Below, piece by piece: positions 13,258 to 15,026 of a DNA stretch of 15,026 nt. The position numbers and the translations under genes are program-made. Every line of letters begins with the position of its first letter. The first letter of the stretch is position 1. The stretch is from CAYGBM01 sp964348225 (GTDB lineage Bacteria > Patescibacteriota > Minisyncoccia > Minisyncoccales > CG1-02-41-26): contig CAYGBM010000030.1 of assembly GCA_964348225.1 (NCBI GenBank), forward strand, positions 1 to 15,026. Reading direction: 5' to 3'. The notes under the pieces were generated by a model. It was not told the DNA's origin, did not search any database, and was given only the letters and a program-made list of their open reading frames with translations.

Positions 13258-13821
13258 ATGCCCACAGACATTGTTCCTCCAACAATTGAGGTTGGCGATG
13301 TTGGCCAAACAAGTAAAAGAATTTTTGATTATATTATTTCTCCCGAGCTCCAGCAGAGCCTTTTTCCTTTTAAAATAGTTTTTATTGCCATCTCTGTAAT
13401 ATTCTTTGTGGTTATTGTTTATCTTCTTGTCAGAACCAGCTTTGTAGACTGGTGGTTCCTCCGTTTTTTAAGGAACTTTCTTTTTCCAAAAATTATCAAG
13501 CAGAAAAGATTAATCCAAAGATGGAATACCATTAAAAAGGGAATGGCAAAAGATATCGAGGCTCAATGGAAAGCGAGCCTAATAGAAGCCTCGCTTTTTC
13601 TTGATGGAATTTTAAGGGATGCGGGATACAGCGGAAAAAATTTATACGAAAGGCTGCAGAAATTAAACGAGGAAGATTTTCCGAACCTAAAAGAGCTTAT
13701 GCAAGCTCAAGCAGTTTGTCGCGATATTGCCAGAGACCCTGATTATCAATTGGCCAAGGGAGTAGCTCAAAACACCATTGAACAGTTTGAAAAAGCTCTT
13801 CAATCCCTTGAAATTTTGTAA
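13258..13821 (+). CDS. Single-pass membrane protein of unknown function
   Basis: 187 aa, not recognised as a named family. A short N-terminal part (residues 1-38) lacks a cleavable signal. One clear transmembrane helix follows (about 39-59, IVFIAISVIFFVVIVYLLV), then an aromatic and basic stretch (WWFLRFLRNFLFPKIIKQKRL) consistent with an inner-leaflet boundary, and a soluble helical domain to the end (about 90-187). The C-terminal part (AGYSGKNLYERL, then VCRDIARDPDYQL, then FEKALQSL) recalls a domain common in Patescibacteria whose members often carry an RN-x-IAH motif, as in HEPN proteins. Here those residues are altered, so nuclease activity is not suggested. This resemblance is from memory and tentative. 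ATG 13258 is preferred over GTG 13237, which lies inside the upstream palindrome. Confidence 0.75.
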   Translation: MPTDIVPPTIEVGDVGQTSKRIFDYIISPELQQSLFPFKIVFIAISVIFFVVIVYLLVRTSFVDWWFLRFLRNFLFPKIIKQKRLIQRWNTIKKGMAKDIEAQWKASLIEASLFLDGILRDAGYSGKNLYERLQKLNEEDFPNLKELMQAQAVCRDIARDPDYQLAKGVAQNTIEQFEKALQSLEIL

Positions 13822-13855
13822 ACCCCCACACCAAACGAAGTTGTGATGTAGGGGT
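13822..13855 (+). promoter_or_regulatory. Bulged hairpin after the membrane-protein gene
   Basis: ACCCC (13822-13826) pairs with GGGGT (13851-13855) and CACA (13827-13830) with TGTG (13842-13845), with a five-base bulge on one side. It starts right after the stop codon. No T-run follows, so it is at best a weak terminator or a stabilising 3' structure. Confidence 0.35.
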
Positions 13856-13864
13856 GAATAACAT

Positions 13865-13892
13865 TTGCTTTAATTCAAAATTACCTTATAAT
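13865..13892 (+). promoter_or_regulatory. Promoter of the initiator-tRNA unit
   Basis: TTGCTT (four of six), a 16-base spacer and a perfect TATAAT (13887-13892). Predicted transcription starts at about 13899, five bases before the first tRNA nucleotide. It would serve the split tRNA, the downstream ORF and the second tRNA as one unit ending at the terminator at 14752-14779. Confidence 0.7.
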
Positions 13893-13903
13893 ATCACCAT
13901 TGC

Positions 13904-14232
13904 CGCGGGGTAGAGAAGTGGTATCTCGCCAGGCTCAAAAAATGGGCTCGTCAGCCAGTAATGGTTGATGGACTCCCGTCAAAATCGGTGAACTCCGGCC
14001 ATTTATTGGTGGACAATACCGAGCCAAGCTGGGCTTATCCTTAGGAGCTCAGAAGGTGTAGAGACTAGACGGCGGGTGCCCTGTACTTCTTGCTTTTAGA
14101 AGGTAAGATAAATAGGGTGAAGGTATAGTCCAGACTACAAACTTCATATTTTCTTTAAAGGATATGAAGGCGACGAAAGTCGTAGTAGTAAGCATAACCT
14201 GGAGACCGCTGGTTCAATTCCAGCCCCCGCAA
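13904..14232 (+). tRNA. Initiator tRNA-Met (CAT), interrupted by an intron
   Basis: Two exons, 13904-13935 and 14193-14232, join to a 72-nt tRNA with anticodon CAT (14193-14195). Acceptor strands are CGCGGGG (13904-13910) and CCCCGCA (14225-14231). The first pair is a C1-A72 mismatch, the hallmark of bacterial initiators, and the D stem has A11-U24, another initiator feature. The anticodon stem CCAGG/CCTGG (13929-13933, 14198-14202) and T arm GCTGG-TTCAATT-CCAGC (14208-14224) are perfect. The three G-C pairs usual at 29-31/39-41 are only two here, the third being A29-U41. The discriminator is A14232 and CCA is not encoded. The intron falls between U33 and C34, in the anticodon loop. Confidence 0.93.
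13936..14192 (+). other. Group I intron (IC3-like) in the tRNA-fMet anticodon loop
   Basis: About 257 nt. Group I rules fit: the 5' exon ends in U33, the intron ends in G14192, and GGCT at the exon end can pair with an internal guide GGCT at about 13945-13948, the exon U facing G. Conserved core: GAGCCAAGC (14021-14029) as in the J3/4-P4 region of the cyanobacterial tRNA-Leu intron; AAGGTGTAGAGACTAGACGG (14053-14072) carrying P7 strand GACTA (14063-14067), which pairs with TAGTC (14126-14130); P8 CCCT/AGGG (14079-14082, 14114-14117). P9-like hairpins follow: CTTCATA/TATGAAG (14142-14148, 14163-14169) and CGAC-GAAA-GTCG (14171-14182). No ORF lies within the intron. The boundary could shift by one base, since C is on both sides. 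Confidence 0.88.
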
Positions 14233-14628
14233 ATGATAAAAAATAAAGAAGTCCTTTCTAAACGAGAGGGTCTAATGCTTTATTGGTGTGAAGGAGATAG
14301 GCCAGCAGGGAAGAACTACATGGTAGCTGTAACCTCGAGTGATTATTTGATTATTAAGAATTTTATTAGCTGGCTTATAAGATATTTTAATGTTCCAAGA
14401 AGTACTATTAAATTACGTCTTCATCTGTGGCCAGATAGCGATGAAAAAAGGGCAAAAAATTACTGGGCGGAGGCTTTAGAACTACCGATGTCTAATTTTA
14501 CTAAGTCATACATAAAGCCAAAAAGTGGGGAAAATAAAAAATACAAATATGGAATTTGTAGAGCAGGAATATATAGTAAGGAACTTTTGAGTGAGATTAT
14601 GGCTAGTATCAAAAAGGAATTTTGCTGA
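14233..14628 (+). CDS. LAGLIDADG-like homing-endonuclease-related protein
   Basis: 131 aa. Near the N-terminus GLMLYWCEGD (residues 13-22, with Glu20) resembles the single LAGLIDADG motif in its WGEG form, followed by VTSSDYLIIKNFISWLIRYFNVPRSTIKLRLHLW, matching the beta-beta-alpha order (NSD...FLRFL...V....R.HL.P) seen in small one-motif relatives, which act as homodimers. The C-terminal KSYIKPKSG...YGICRAGIYS fits the same group. The ATG is the first base after the tRNA discriminator; an in-frame ATG at 14164 lies within the intron P9 stem and tRNA exon and is rejected. There is no Shine-Dalgarno. The stop ends six bases before the next tRNA. Next to a group I intron this suggests a homing partner, possibly free-standing. 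Activity is not certain, because one-motif families also include regulators. Confidence 0.65.
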   Translation: MIKNKEVLSKREGLMLYWCEGDRPAGKNYMVAVTSSDYLIIKNFISWLIRYFNVPRSTIKLRLHLWPDSDEKRAKNYWAEALELPMSNFTKSYIKPKSGENKKYKYGICRAGIYSKELLSEIMASIKKEFC

Positions 14629-14634
14629 AAATAT

Positions 14635-14708
14635 GCCAAGGTAGCTCAGTCGGTAAGAGCACTCGTTTCATAAGCGAGAAGTCGCGAGTTCAAATCTCGC
14701 CCTTGGCA
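14635..14708 (+). tRNA. tRNA-Met (CAT), elongator type
   Basis: 74 nt without CCA. Acceptor GCCAAGG/CCTTGGC (14635-14641, 14701-14707) is fully paired, so this is not an initiator. D stem GCTC/GAGC; anticodon stem CTCGT/GCGAG with one G-U; anticodon CAT at 14669-14671; T arm GCGAG-TTCAAAT-CTCGC; discriminator A14708. A CAT anticodon can also belong to tRNA-Ile2 after lysidine modification by TilS. I favour elongator Met from the general sequence, but cannot exclude Ile2. It starts six bases after the LAGLIDADG-like ORF, in the same unit. Confidence 0.93.
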
Positions 14709-14751
14709 CAAATTTAACGGCACATTAGAATCATTCAATATCCTTTCTAAT

Positions 14752-14779
14752 CCTGCTAACAAGGCAGGGTTTTGTTTTT
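14752..14779 (+). terminator. Rho-independent terminator of the tRNA unit
   Basis: CCTGC (14752-14756) pairs with GCAGG (14764-14768), extendable by G-U pairs on both ends, followed by GTTTTGTTTTT. Just upstream, ATTAGAA (14724-14730) and TTCTAAT (14745-14751) form a further hairpin. Together they close the fMet-ORF-Met unit. Confidence 0.72.
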
Positions 14780-14786
14780 AGAGCAT

Positions 14787-14815
14787 TTGCGAGAAGACAG
14801 TTTTTCCATTAGAAT
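14787..14815 (+). promoter_or_regulatory. Predicted promoter of the Nudix gene
   Basis: TTGCGA (four of six), a 17-base spacer and TAGAAT (five of six). Transcription would start near 14822, giving a leader of about 20 bases with AAGG (14830-14833) eight bases before the ATG. Unlike murA and frr, this gene would have a conventional leader. Confidence 0.5.
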
Positions 14816-14841
14816 AAGAGAATGCCTGCAAGGTTAGAACT

Positions 14842-15026
14842 ATGAAAAGAGTTTTTACACAAACATTCGGAGTTATAGGGGCGATTATAGAAAAAGATGG
14901 CAAGATTCTTTTGGTTAAAGAAACAAAGGAAATAGCTAAAGGATTATGGCATCATCCACCTGGTTGGGGTGATGGTGATGAAATTCTTATTGATGCCATA
15001 AAAACAGAAGTTAAAGAAGAAACATG
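14842..15026 (+). CDS. Nudix hydrolase, N-terminal part, cut by window end
   Basis: 61 complete codons are visible before the sequence ends. Nudix enzymes cleave nucleoside diphosphates linked to another group (for example oxidised nucleotides, ADP-ribose, dinucleoside polyphosphates) using Mg. After a beta-strand start (TFGVIGAIIEKDGKILLVKE) comes the Nudix box: G at residue 41, Glu47, then TEVKEET. The spacing G-x5-E-x7-xEVxEE is right, but the Arg that normally precedes the glutamates is Thr55. PPGWGDGDE replaces the usual PGGxxexGE. The metal-binding Glu residues are present, so it may still be active; the Arg change is unusual. The substrate cannot be deduced. AAGG lies eight bases before the ATG. 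Confidence 0.82.
   Translation, partial: MKRVFTQTFGVIGAIIEKDGKILLVKETKEIAKGLWHHPPGWGDGDEILIDAIKTEVKEET

Noticed and set aside
13193..13378. 61-aa reading frame overlapping the gatA end and the membrane-protein start
   Set aside because: It begins inside the palindrome, overlaps the better-supported membrane-protein gene in another frame, and shows no recognisable features.
13822..13855. Terminator before the tRNA unit
   Set aside because: The bulged hairpin is followed by GAATAACA, with no uridine tract.
14164..14232. N-terminal extension of the LAGLIDADG-like ORF from ATG 14164
   Set aside because: The added codons run through the intron P9 hairpins and the whole 3' tRNA exon, so they reflect RNA structure, not protein.
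1..15026. Alternative genetic code with TGA as glycine (as in some CPR lineages)
   Set aside because: TGA ends murA, rseP, the nuclease, the second mreB and the LAGLIDADG-like ORF at the expected family lengths, and no conserved gene needs TGA read-through.

Overview
The window looks like a chromosomal segment of a Patescibacteria (Candidate Phyla Radiation) bacterium, most likely Parcubacteria-like. This is inferred from the small, AT-leaning housekeeping genes with short gaps, an archaeal/eukaryotic-type prolyl-tRNA synthetase, sparse Shine-Dalgarno sites, tRNAs without encoded CCA, a group I intron in a tRNA, and many short palindromic repeats. TGA is used as an ordinary stop, so this is not a code-25 lineage. 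Every gene is on the + strand.

Layout. (1) 1-3424 is a transcription/ribosome block: rpoA, rplQ, rplM, a 381-bp non-coding gap, rpsI with a lysine-rich N-terminal extension, then a Cas4/RecB-like Fe-S nuclease one base downstream, closed by a terminator at 3466-3488. The gap holds a GC-rich candidate structured RNA (1764-1928) and a chain of hairpins running up to the rpsI start. (2) 3523-8667 covers envelope, replication and translation: murA (active-site Cys replaced by Asp), a first mreB paralogue, holB (delta'), frr and rseP, closed by a terminator at 8636-8667. (3) 8717-13199 contains proS, a second mreB, gatC and gatA. gatA is bounded and interrupted by repeats: a 7-bp tandem array covers its upstream edge, a repeat-like stretch sits inside the frame, and a palindrome encodes its last residues. 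(4) 13258-13821 encodes a single-pass membrane protein of unknown function. (5) 13865-14779 is a compact tRNA unit: a promoter, an initiator tRNA-Met split by a group I intron, a LAGLIDADG-like ORF whose ATG is the base right after the tRNA discriminator, a second tRNA with CAT anticodon, and a terminator. (6) A Nudix hydrolase gene starts at 14842 and runs off the window.

Functionally the window carries core functions: RNA polymerase assembly, ribosomal proteins, peptidoglycan precursor synthesis and cell shape, clamp loading, ribosome recycling, intramembrane proteolysis, and charging of tRNA-Pro and tRNA-Gln/Asn. The most unusual parts are the tRNA/intron/ORF unit, the candidate RNA between rplM and rpsI, the repeats entering gatA, and several promoters whose predicted start sites fall at or very near the start codon. 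All identifications rest on reading motifs by eye; no search or folding program was run.
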